DNA of 7,401 nucleotides from contig JBNJGC010000133.1 in assembly GCA_051747405.1 (NCBI GenBank), positions 1-7,401 of the forward strand, written 5' to 3'. Origin of the DNA: JAPHTQ01 sp051747405 (lineage in GTDB: Bacteria > Pseudomonadota > Gammaproteobacteria > Thiohalomonadales > Thiohalomonadaceae). Positions 1-5,469 of this stretch are shown in pieces. The translations under genes and the position numbers were made by a program. Positions within the stretch are counted from its first letter, which is position 1; each line of letters starts with the position of its first letter. The notes under the pieces were generated by a model, which searched no databases, was not told the origin of the DNA, and was given only the letters and a program-made list of their open reading frames with translations.

Positions 1-885
1 CGGTGCACGAAGATTGGCCAGCTTGGTGGCAAAATCGTCCCAGGTGATAATTCCGTCGCTATTTTCGTCGAAAATGCGGAAAAAGTGATCCAGCTTGCGA
101 CGCTGTCCCGGTGGGAACCAGGAGGCGGGATCTCTCGGCTGCGGTGAGGCGATGATGGAGGGTCTCTCCCCTCCCCCATCGGTTTGAACAGTGACCGGCT
201 GCGTCGTCTCAAGCTGCAGGTGTTTCTGCAGCAGGCTGCGACTGCGATCGATCTGGCAGCGGGCGGTGGCGGGGGCGGCAGCGCCCGCCAGTACCTCCGC
301 CATAAGGTGATGCCCCTCAGCGTTGAGGGGATCGAGGGCGAGCATACGGTCGACCAGGTCGCGCGCCTGTGCCACGGCCTGCGCGCCAAGCGCCTGGCGG
401 GCGGCGCGAGCGAGTAGCGACTGCTGAATCAGCAGCAGTCTGCTGCGGGTCCGCTCAAGCCACTCCGCATAGGCCTCGGAGGGGGCAACGAGATCGGCAA
501 GCGGCGCTTGTTGGGGGAGGGCGTCGGGCTCAAGCTGCGTCGCCTGCAGCTCCCCCTCCAGGGCAGAGGCGTCAGAGACAATGCGCGCCTCCGCTGCAAT
601 CCCCAGTTCGCGCTCCGCCCGTTGCAGAGGGGCGGGGTGAAACAGCGAAAGCTGCCGGTTGAGTTGAGAGAGCGCCACGCGGAGGTTGCTGAGGCGTCGC
701 GCTGCCTCCATCTGCGGCCAGATGAGCGCAGCGACATGGTGACGCGAAAGCCCGGTGTGCCCCTCCAGCAGCAGGTAGACCAGCAGCGCACGGACGTTCC
801 GCCCGCGCGGGATAAGCCGTCGCCCGCCGCCGTCGTACAGAGACAGAGTGCCGAAAAGAGTAACGGTGGTGTGTCGTTCCGTCAT
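1..885 (-). CDS. SARP/BTAD-type transcriptional regulator with C-terminal EF-hand (partial, C-terminus off window)
   Basis: Seen: an open frame from ATG at 885-883 to the left edge, 295 codons without a stop; the C-terminus lies outside the window. A purine-rich Shine-Dalgarno (GGGGGAAGG, 895-887) directly precedes the ATG and supports this start. Residues about 8-80 match the winged helix of SARP/BTAD activators: LFGTLSLYDGG, then RALLVYLLLEG, then the signature ALIWPQMEAARRLSNLR and ALSQLNRQL. Residues about 130-230 match the TPR-like BTAD domain (WLERTRSRLLL, LALDPLNAEGHHLM at about 182-195). After a Pro/Gly-rich linker, residues 273-284 (DENSDGIITWDD) form a canonical EF-hand loop with ligands D1, N3, D5, T9 and D12, flanked by the helices RRKLDHFFRIF and FATKLANLR. 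Inference: a cytoplasmic DNA-binding activator whose C-terminal domain binds Ca2+; more EF-hands may follow off-window, because this helix-loop-helix resembles the first hand of calerythrin-like bacterial proteins. Targets are unknown. The domain calls are firm; the calcium response is a hypothesis. Confidence 0.85.
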   Translation of the reverse strand, partial: MTERHTTVTLFGTLSLYDGGGRRLIPRGRNVRALLVYLLLEGHTGLSRHHVAALIWPQMEAARRLSNLRVALSQLNRQLSLFHPAPLQRAERELGIAAEARIVSDASALEGELQATQLEPDALPQQAPLADLVAPSEAYAEWLERTRSRLLLIQQSLLARAARQALGAQAVAQARDLVDRMLALDPLNAEGHHLMAEVLAGAAAPATARCQIDRSRSLLQKHLQLETTQPVTVQTDGGGERPSIIASPQPRDPASWFPPGQRRKLDHFFRIFDENSDGIITWDDFATKLANLRAP

Positions 886-898
886 GCCTTCCCCCAAA

Positions 899-925
899 GC
901 GATATCGGTAGCTCTCTACTGTCAA
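899..925 (-). promoter_or_regulatory. Possible sigma70 promoter of the SARP/EF-hand gene
   Basis: On the minus strand a perfect TTGACA (925-920) is followed after 15 bases by TATCGC (904-899), ending 13 bases before the start codon's upstream neighbour. The -35 is consensus, but the spacer is short and the -10 is weak, so an activator may be needed. The CRP-like site lies about 85 bases further upstream, compatible with class I activation. Confidence 0.3.
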
Positions 926-1005
926 AAGCCCAGAGCCTGAGCGGTACGCTTGATGGTTGTTGTTGGTGGCGTACCCGCGGGCGAAGAGAAAACCTACCAC
1001 TTGTA

Positions 1006-1021
1006 TGTGATTTGGATCACG
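1006..1021. promoter_or_regulatory. CRP/Vfr-like operator
   Basis: TGTGATTTGGATCACG is a dyad that matches the CRP core TGTGA-N6-TCACA at 9 of 10 positions, and 13 of 16 against the ideal symmetric TGTGATCTAGATCACA. It lies about 120 bases upstream of the SARP/EF-hand start codon and downstream of the EAL stop, so the SARP gene is its only plausible target here. That a CRP-family protein binds it is inferred from the motif. Confidence 0.5.
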
Positions 1022-1134
1022 CAATTTGTAACAAAGGTGTTAAGGAGGCGCAAGCCGCGAGAATTGCACAGCACCGGCATTAGGACGCATCTGCGCATGG
1101 GCTCGCAAGGCGATTTACGGCTGATTTACACCAA

Positions 1135-2475
1135 TCAACTCTCATCTCGGTGGCTGATGTCGCAGCAGAGAATACGGGTCTGTCGATCCACTTCGGTGCT
1201 GATGGAGAGGGTGATGCACAGCTCTACGCCGGTTATCGACAGGTAGGGGCGGGTTACTTTGACTTTGCCGGGGTGGACGATGGCGTTGCGGAAGTAGGGT
1301 TTGCGGTTCCAATCGGCGCCTCTTGTGTCCGCCAGGGGGAGGAAGTGGGGTTTGAGCGGAACTTGGCGGGTGAGCGGGTAGAGGCTTTCGCCGATCTGTT
1401 TCCCTTGTTCGTCCAGGACGTAGCAGCGCTGGACGTGCTCCATCTCCAATAGCTGGCGGGTAGCCATCTCCAGCTCGATGCCGCTGGCGTAGAAGGCGGC
1501 GGCCTGGGCAAATTGTTGCTTATAGCCTTTGAGTTCTTGCTGTTTGGCGCGCCTGTCGGCATCGAATTGTAGCCGGTGGTGGTGGTTGAGGTCGCTAAAG
1601 GTGGTGCTGTGGTCGGGGAAGCTCTCGGGGGTGCCGGGGTGGGCGAAGTAGAACCCCTGCACGAAGTCGACATTGGCATCGAGGGCGATCAGCGCCTCGG
1701 TTTCGGTCTCTACCCCTTCAATCAACACCAGGCAGCCGGCCTCGTGGAGCATCGCCACCAGATTGGGCAGGATGCGTCGGGCGATGCGGTTGTGGCCGGC
1801 TTGGCGGATCATCTGTGTGTCCATCTTCACGATGTCCGGGCGGATGCGGATGATGCGGTCGAAGTTGGAGTGGCCGGCGCCAAAATCGTCCAAAGCGACA
1901 AGACAGCCTATGTCGCGGTAGTAGTCGACGGTTTCGGCAAGCAGGGCCTCGTCCTGAATGGCGTTTTCCAGGATCTCCACAACAATGCGCTGCGGCGGGA
2001 TGCCGGTGCTGTGCAGAAGCTGCGCGAAGAACGAGCCGTAGTGGCGACCGCCTACCACCACCTTGGGGTTGATGTTGACGAAGAGCCAGGCGTTGCCCTG
2101 AATGTGGCGTTGGAAATTGCGCAGGTGGATGGCCCGACAGAGCCGGTCGAGTGTCACCGTCTGCTCGAACCCCTCAGCCGAGGAGAAGATCTCCCAGGGT
2201 GAGACCTTCACGCCGTCTCTGTCGCCACGGATCAACGCCTCGTAGCCAATGACCCGCTCATGGGACAGGCTGTAGATGGGCTGGAAGTGGCTGTGGAGCC
2301 AAACGTCGTGAAACGCAACGCGAGTGAACCCGGTTTCGCGGAGCGTGTGCTGCGTCATGAGCTGCTTGAGGGCACAGCGCCCGTCGGCAAACTCGGCGCA
2401 CGACGGTATCGCCGTCACCGGTTCGCCCCAGATGCAGGTTTTACACGTCACTGTGAGGTGGTGGTTACTGAGCAT
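1135..2475 (-). CDS. EAL-domain cyclic-di-GMP phosphodiesterase with C-terminal Cache-like sensor
   Basis: A 446-residue protein. The EAL domain spans about residues 55-285 and carries the full set of catalytic and metal residues: E79-A-L-x-R83, N134, E167 (VVEILE), D196-D197 in DDFGAG, K217 in DIVKMD, E253 in EGVET and Q273-G. It should therefore hydrolyse c-di-GMP to pGpG. The C-terminal 150 or so residues begin with a helix (QELKGYKQQFAQAAAFY) and continue with CYVLDEQGKQIGES, WNRKPYFRNAI and RPYLSITGVELCITLS, the pattern of a Cache/PAS-like ligand-binding fold. No transmembrane segment is apparent, so this sensor should be cytosolic. The N-terminus has C11-x2-C14-x11-C26-x7-C34, perhaps a metal site. 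The ATG at 2475 has no Shine-Dalgarno; an in-frame TAG lies 36 bases upstream. GTG codons at residues 9 or 20, or Met40, are alternative starts, all upstream of the EAL domain. Regulation appears sigma54-dependent. Confidence 0.92.
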   Translation of the reverse strand: MLSNHHLTVTCKTCIWGEPVTAIPSCAEFADGRCALKQLMTQHTLRETGFTRVAFHDVWLHSHFQPIYSLSHERVIGYEALIRGDRDGVKVSPWEIFSSAEGFEQTVTLDRLCRAIHLRNFQRHIQGNAWLFVNINPKVVVGGRHYGSFFAQLLHSTGIPPQRIVVEILENAIQDEALLAETVDYYRDIGCLVALDDFGAGHSNFDRIIRIRPDIVKMDTQMIRQAGHNRIARRILPNLVAMLHEAGCLVLIEGVETETEALIALDANVDFVQGFYFAHPGTPESFPDHSTTFSDLNHHHRLQFDADRRAKQQELKGYKQQFAQAAAFYASGIELEMATRQLLEMEHVQRCYVLDEQGKQIGESLYPLTRQVPLKPHFLPLADTRGADWNRKPYFRNAIVHPGKVKVTRPYLSITGVELCITLSISTEVDRQTRILCCDISHRDES

Positions 2476-2486
2476 GAGGGAGTTAA

Positions 2487-2504
2487 AGCAAATCCTGTGC
2501 CGAA
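2487..2504 (-). promoter_or_regulatory. sigma54 (-24/-12) type promoter of the EAL gene
   Basis: The minus strand reads TTCGGCACAGGATTTGCTTT here. Compared with the sigma54 consensus TTGGCAC-N5-TTGCW, it keeps the obligatory GG (2501-2500) and GC (2489-2488) with exactly 10 bases between, plus the CAC and TTGCT context; one base differs in the -24 block. The predicted transcription start is about 2476-2477. An IHF consensus and an NtrC-like dyad lie upstream in the expected order, which raises confidence above that for the motif alone. Confidence 0.55.
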
Positions 2505-2591
2505 GCCACTATATACGATGATGAGGCAGGGTGAGCGCATACTTATATAACACCCCGCGTACAGCTAGTGGTCCATGCGGCAGACGACCGC

Positions 2592-2604
2592 AATCAAGGG
2601 CTTA
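2592..2604 (+). promoter_or_regulatory. IHF-binding consensus
   Basis: AATCAAGGGCTTA matches the 13-base IHF consensus WATCARNNNNTTR at every defined position. It sits about 120 bases upstream of the predicted sigma54 start of the EAL gene, between that promoter and the NtrC-like dyad, where IHF bending normally brings an enhancer-bound activator to sigma54 polymerase. A lone match of this motif would be weak; its placement is the argument. Confidence 0.5.
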
Positions 2605-2665
2605 CACCAGCGATGACAAAGTATGCGTTTGCCCTGGATGATGAGGGCGTCCCTGCGACCGTGCT

Positions 2666-2682
2666 TGCACCAAAGGGGTGAA
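2666..2682. promoter_or_regulatory. NtrC-like enhancer dyad
   Basis: TGCACCAAAGGGGTGAA matches the NtrC site TGCACC-N4-TGGTGCA at 11 of 13 defined positions and lies about 200 bases upstream of the predicted sigma54 start. A weaker partner (GCCGCC-TACGC-GGTGCA, 2686-2702) follows 20 bases away, two helical turns, giving the usual paired-site layout. The pair is also framed by a perfect TTGCACC/GGTGCAA inverted repeat (2665-2671 and 2697-2703). Which enhancer-binding protein acts here is unknown. Confidence 0.42.
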
Positions 2683-2710
2683 AAAGCCGCCTACGCGGTG
2701 CAATAAACTA

Positions 2711-2753
2711 ACTCGGCACTATGTCAGGAAGATGACATAAAGTCGGTACCATG
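2711..2753. repeat. Direct repeat flanking a 6-bp palindrome
   Basis: ACTCGGCACTATG (2711-2723) recurs as AGTCGGTACCATG (2741-2753), 10 of 13 identical and offset by exactly 30 bases. Between and partly overlapping them is a perfect inverted repeat ATGTCA-GGAAGA-TGACAT (2721-2738). The arrangement resembles the nested terminal repeats of some insertion sequences (IS21-like ends come to mind), or it could be a dimeric operator. No transposase is present. Confidence 0.4.
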
Positions 2754-2795
2754 GGTTATTTTGCGAAGCCGTGTGATCATCCCGACCGTTGGGTT

Positions 2796-3599
2796 TTAGA
2801 GGGCGGCAAGGCCCTCTTTCAGTGTCGGGTAGCGGAGGGTCAGGTCGAACTCACGGAGCAGTTTGCGGTTGTCCATACGGCGCGACTCGGTCAGGTAGGA
2901 GAGCATGGCGGGGCTGAGTCGCTGATGCGCCTCGGCCATGGAGACCTCGGGCGGGCGCGGCAGCTCCAGCGCGTCGGCCACCGCCTTGAAGTACTGGGTC
3001 ATATTGCCGGGGTGGCCGTCGGTGGCGTTATAGACCTCGCCTGCCCTCCCCCTCTGCGCGGCGGCCNNNNNNNNNNNNNNNNNNNNNNNNNNNNNNNNNN
3101 NNNNNNNNNNNNNNNNNNNNNNNNNNNNNNNNNNNNNNNNNNNNNNNNNNNNNNNNNNNNNNNNNNGGCCAAAGCGGCGCAGGGCGGACTCGGCATCGAG
3201 GCGGCGCCGGGCGCGGTCGGTTTGCGGGTTGACGGGGCTCTGCTCGGAGACCCACTCGCCACGAGTGTCGCCGTAGACGCCGCTGGTGCTGATATAGACG
3301 ATGCGTCGGGGGAGATTGTCGGGGGCGATGGCGCCGAGAAAGTGCCCCATGCGTGGGTCGCGGTCGCTCCGGCGGGGTGGTGGGGCGAAGTAGTAGACCA
3401 CCTTTGCGGCCAGAGGAAGCGCGTGCAGGGTTTCGGGTCGGTCCAGGTCACCGGAGACGGTTTTTATCCCCAGACCTTGAAGGGCGTTGGCGCTGGCCTC
3501 AGATCGGACCAATGCGGTAACACTGGCCCCCTGGCTCTGCCACTTTGCCGCCACCCGACGACCGATGTCGCCGCAGCCGACGATGAAGATATCTTGCAC
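2796..3599 (-). CDS. Atypical SDR, YeeZ-like NAD(P)-dependent epimerase/dehydratase family (interrupted by sequence gap)
   Basis: The N-terminal Rossmann motif is VGCGDIGRRVA, followed by VSGDLDRPETL (nucleotide-pocket Asp), VVYYFAPPP and YISTSGVYGD. After the gap come GRAGEVYNATDGHPGNMTQYF and a C-terminal segment ending TLKEGLAAL. This is the pattern of YeeZ-like atypical short-chain dehydrogenases, cytoplasmic proteins of mostly unassigned substrate. The YxxxK position of classical extended SDRs reads RxxxR here (within TDRARRRLDAE), so ordinary SDR redox catalysis is doubtful. The 100-N gap removes the middle; by comparison with the family I expect about 55-60 residues, more than the 34 the Ns allow. 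I chose GTG at 3599 because the Rossmann strand begins there; ATG at 3662 or 3725 would run into the leader or coding start of the divergent gene. Neither candidate has a good ribosome-binding site. The function is uncertain. Confidence 0.8.
   Translation of the reverse strand: MQDIFIVGCGDIGRRVAAKWQSQGASVTALVRSEASANALQGLGIKTVSGDLDRPETLHALPLAAKVVYYFAPPPRRSDRDPRMGHFLGAIAPDNLPRRIVYISTSGVYGDTRGEWVSEQSPVNPQTDRARRRLDAESALRRFGXXXXXXXXXXXXXXXXXXXXXXXXXXXXXXXXXXAAAQRGRAGEVYNATDGHPGNMTQYFKAVADALELPRPPEVSMAEAHQRLSPAMLSYLTESRRMDNRKLLREFDLTLRYPTLKEGLAAL
3067..3166. other. Assembly gap of 100 N
   Basis: Exactly 100 unknown bases, the usual placeholder for a gap of unknown size, lie inside the SDR gene. 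The reading frame matches on both sides at this length, but that is uninformative because the true size is unknown. Flanks are GC-rich (GCGGCC and GGCC). Confidence 0.98.
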
Positions 3600-3614
3600 G
3601 TTGGACCCGCTGGG

Positions 3615-3644
3615 TTGATTGGAGGATAATTCCCCAGTTATTTT
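3615..3644 (+). promoter_or_regulatory. Possible sigma70 promoter of the ferredoxin reductase gene
   Basis: TTGATT (3615-3620) and TATTTT (3639-3644) are separated by 18 bases, each matching 4 of 6 consensus positions. A start near 3651 would leave a leader of about 37 bases before the ribosome-binding site. It lies in the 88 bases between the divergent SDR and reductase starts. Confidence 0.35.
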
Positions 3645-3687
3645 CTCGGCAAAGCTTAACATAAACGCACAACGACGAAGGAAGCAC

Positions 3688-4698
3688 ATGAGTTTCAACA
3701 TCAAGGTTCTCCCCAGCGGCCACACCTTTAGCGCCGATCAAGACGAATCCATCCTCGATGCGGCACTGCGCAACGGCCTGGCCTTCCCCTACGGCTGCCG
3801 CGGCGGTGCTTGCGGGGCCTGTATCGGCAAGGTGGTCAGTGGCGAGGTGAGCTATGGCGATGATGAACCCATGGGGCTCAGCGAAGAGCAGGCAGCGGTG
3901 GGAATGGCCCTCTTTTGCGTCGCCCGCCCCACCGGCGATGTCACTATTGAGATCCATGAGGTGGGTGCCGTAGAGGAGATCCCGGTCAAGACCCTGCCGG
4001 CCAAGGTGGCCAAGCTGGAGCGCCTGAACGATGAGGTTATGGCCCTTTTTCTCAAACTCCCCGAGAGCGAGCGCCTGCAGTACCTGGCCGGCCAGTACGT
4101 CGATTTTATTATGAAAGATGGGCGCAAACGCGCCTTCTCCATCGCCAACTCACCGCACCACGACGAGCTGCTGGAGTTCCACATCCGCCATATCCAGGGC
4201 GGCGAGTTCACCGATCACGTCTTCAGTGACATGAAAGAGGGTGAGATCGTGCGTATCGAAGGCCCCAAGGGGAGCTTCTTCCTGCGTGAGGAGTCCGATC
4301 GCCCCATCATCATGCTCGCCACCGGCACCGGCTTCGGCCCCATCAAGGGTATCATCGAGCACATGGTGGCGGAGCAGTCCAGCCGCCCTGTCTACGTCTA
4401 TTGGGGTGCCCGCAAACGGGAGGGCCTCTACGCCGATGCACTGCTGCGCGAGTGGGAGCGCAAGTTCCCCAATATCCGCTACCGCCCGGTGCTGTCACAG
4501 CCCGATGACGAGTGGGACGGTCGCAAGGGGTATGTGCAGGAGGCCGTCGCCGCCGACTTTGACGAGCTGAGCCAGTACGAACTCTACGCCTGCGGCCACC
4601 CGGAGATGGTCTACAGCGCCCGTGATGCGCTGGTGGCCAAAGGCATCGACGCCGATAACTGCTACGCCGACGCCTTTGAGTGGGCCAAGGACAAGTGA
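3688..4698 (+). CDS. 2Fe-2S ferredoxin/FAD/NAD(P)H oxidoreductase (CDP-6-deoxy-delta-3,4-glucoseen reductase-like)
   Basis: A 336-residue soluble electron-transfer flavoprotein. Domains in order: plant-type 2Fe-2S ferredoxin (about 1-92) with C37-x4-C42-x2-C45 in GCRGGACGAC and the fourth ligand C77; FAD domain (about 100-200) with the R-x-F-S motif at R148-S151 and GPKGSFFL; NAD(P)H domain (about 205-330) with LATGTGFGP (210-218) and YACGHPEMV (300-308). It should pass electrons from NAD(P)H through FAD to the 2Fe-2S centre and on to a partner protein. The layout is that of AscD-type reductases and oxygenase reductase components. No dideoxysugar or oxygenase genes are adjacent, so the partner is unknown and the usual 'glucoseen reductase' name may mislead. 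The start ATG follows AAGGAAG (3678-3684); an in-frame ATG at 3619 is rejected because it precedes the ferredoxin fold and lacks this site. It is divergent from the SDR gene and convergent with the response regulator. Confidence 0.92.
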   Translation: MSFNIKVLPSGHTFSADQDESILDAALRNGLAFPYGCRGGACGACIGKVVSGEVSYGDDEPMGLSEEQAAVGMALFCVARPTGDVTIEIHEVGAVEEIPVKTLPAKVAKLERLNDEVMALFLKLPESERLQYLAGQYVDFIMKDGRKRAFSIANSPHHDELLEFHIRHIQGGEFTDHVFSDMKEGEIVRIEGPKGSFFLREESDRPIIMLATGTGFGPIKGIIEHMVAEQSSRPVYVYWGARKREGLYADALLREWERKFPNIRYRPVLSQPDDEWDGRKGYVQEAVAADFDELSQYELYACGHPEMVYSARDALVAKGIDADNCYADAFEWAKDK

Positions 4699-4706
4699 TG
4701 GAGAGA

Positions 4707-4746
4707 CAGTGCCAACTCAGCGGTGGGATGCGCTGAGCTGGCGCTG
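4707..4746. terminator. Long hairpin between convergent genes
   Basis: CAGTGCCAACTCAGCG (4707-4722) pairs with CGCTGAGCTGGCGCTG (4731-4746) around an 8-base loop: a 16-bp stem with one wobble and one mismatch on either strand. It begins 9 bases after the reductase stop and ends 40 bases before the response regulator stop, the place for a bidirectional terminator. There is no T-run on either side, so intrinsic termination would be weak; it could instead stabilise the 3' ends. Confidence 0.55.
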
Positions 4747-4785
4747 CGCATCATCTGCAGGGCAGGCGATCGCGGTTGCTGGTGG

Positions 4786-5469
4786 TCACTGCTTTATCGC
4801 ACAGTCGAGCATGTAGCCGGTGCCGTAGAGCGGGATGATCTCGGGCGGCTGCCTGAACGCCTCCTGTAGCTTGCGGCGCAAGCGCGAGATGTAGACATCA
4901 AGGTTACCCTGTGAGGGGTTGGGTCTATTGAGCGCCTCAAGAAGGGAGGCCCTGTCGACAGCCTCATTGGGTGTCTTGCCCAGCATCGACAGAAGGCAGA
5001 GTTCTGAAGGGGTTAGTCTTACTCTGTCGCCGCTATGGAGGTCGATCAGCTCCCGCCCACGCAGAACCCACTTCGCTGTGCCATCCCCTAATGCCCCTCT
5101 CATGCGCTGGAGAAGGTTGGTGGCTGCAGCCAGTACCGCCTCCAGCGATGCGGTTTTGTTCAGATAGTTGTCGCAGCCGAGTCGCAGGCTCTCGACCAGA
5201 TCGGTATCGTCCAGGCTGGCGGTCAGGACGATAGTCCCTGCCGGCTGTGCTTGGTGGCGGGCGGCTTCCAGCAATTCCAGTCCATCGATGTCGGGCAATC
5301 TCAGGTCGATAAGCCAGATATCAATGTACCCACTATTGATCCGCAGCATGGCGTCCCGCCCGCAGCTGGCGGTCTCCACGCGCCAGCCGGCGTGCTGAAA
5401 ATACTCTGCGATATCGATACGCAGATCATCTTCATCTTCGGTGATCAGGATCGATGGGCGTTTGTCCAT
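4786..5469 (-). CDS. OmpR-family two-component response regulator
   Basis: A 227-residue protein. The receiver domain (about 5-120) has the acidic cluster E11-D-E-D14, the phospho-acceptor D55 (LIDLRLPDIDG), T83 (VLTAS) and K105 (NYLNKTAS), all expected of an active receiver. The C-terminal winged helix (about 132-224) shows LTPSELCLLSMLGKTPN, a recognition-helix stretch DVYISRLRRKLQEA and the terminal hairpin LYGTGYML. It should bind DNA as a dimer once phosphorylated. The gene is divergent from the membrane histidine kinase starting 119 bases away, its evident partner. The ATG has no recognisable Shine-Dalgarno in front (GGTCTTTTTGCACT), suggesting weak or unusual initiation. It overlaps no neighbour and converges on the ferredoxin reductase across a hairpin. 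Confidence 0.93.
   Translation of the reverse strand: MDKRPSILITEDEDDLRIDIAEYFQHAGWRVETASCGRDAMLRINSGYIDIWLIDLRLPDIDGLELLEAARHQAQPAGTIVLTASLDDTDLVESLRLGCDNYLNKTASLEAVLAAATNLLQRMRGALGDGTAKWVLRGRELIDLHSGDRVRLTPSELCLLSMLGKTPNEAVDRASLLEALNRPNPSQGNLDVYISRLRRKLQEAFRQPPEIIPLYGTGYMLDCAIKQ

Larger units (their letters stand above)
886..1134. other. Intergenic region between EAL gene and SARP/EF-hand gene
   Basis: No credible gene is visible in these 249 bases. They hold the CRP-like dyad (1006-1021), a small inverted repeat TAACA-AAGG-TGTTA (1029-1042) beside it, and a weak promoter (925-899). A strong Shine-Dalgarno-like TAAGGAGG at 1041-1048 on the plus strand has no ATG or GTG at usable distance. 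No convincing rho-independent terminator follows the EAL stop, so read-through from the EAL gene into the SARP gene is possible. Confidence 0.5.
2476..2795. other. Regulatory intergenic region between SDR gene and EAL gene
   Basis: These 320 bases hold no recognised gene. Toward the EAL gene they contain a repeat cluster (2711-2753), the NtrC-like dyad(s) (2666-2702), an IHF consensus (2592-2604) and the sigma54-type element (2504-2487). A 22-codon open frame on the plus strand (2613-2681, MTKYAFALDDEGVPATVLAP..., TGA) overlaps the NtrC-like dyad. It lacks a clear Shine-Dalgarno and could be a coincidence or the decayed 5' end of a lost gene. Confidence 0.5.

Noticed and set aside
572..1024. 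150-codon minus-strand frame over the start of the SARP/EF-hand gene
   Set aside because: It is out of frame with the SARP/BTAD reading frame, which has domain matches and a strong ribosome-binding site.
1041..1048. Strong Shine-Dalgarno-like TAAGGAGG on the plus strand
   Set aside because: No start codon lies at workable distance, and any frame read from here runs antisense into the EAL gene.
1576..2202. 208-codon plus-strand open frame
   Set aside because: It is antisense to the well-supported EAL gene, with composition typical of a GC-rich shadow frame and no recognisable domain.
2798..2817. Hairpin AGAGGGC-GGCAAG-GCCCTCT as a terminator of the SDR gene
   Set aside because: It lies inside the last codons of the SDR gene, and on the minus strand it is followed by AAAACCC, not a T-run. 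Orientation and position are wrong for a terminator of that gene.
2751..3629. 292-codon plus-strand open frame across the gap
   Set aside because: It is antisense to the SDR gene, which shows clear family motifs; this frame has none and passes through the Ns only by convention.
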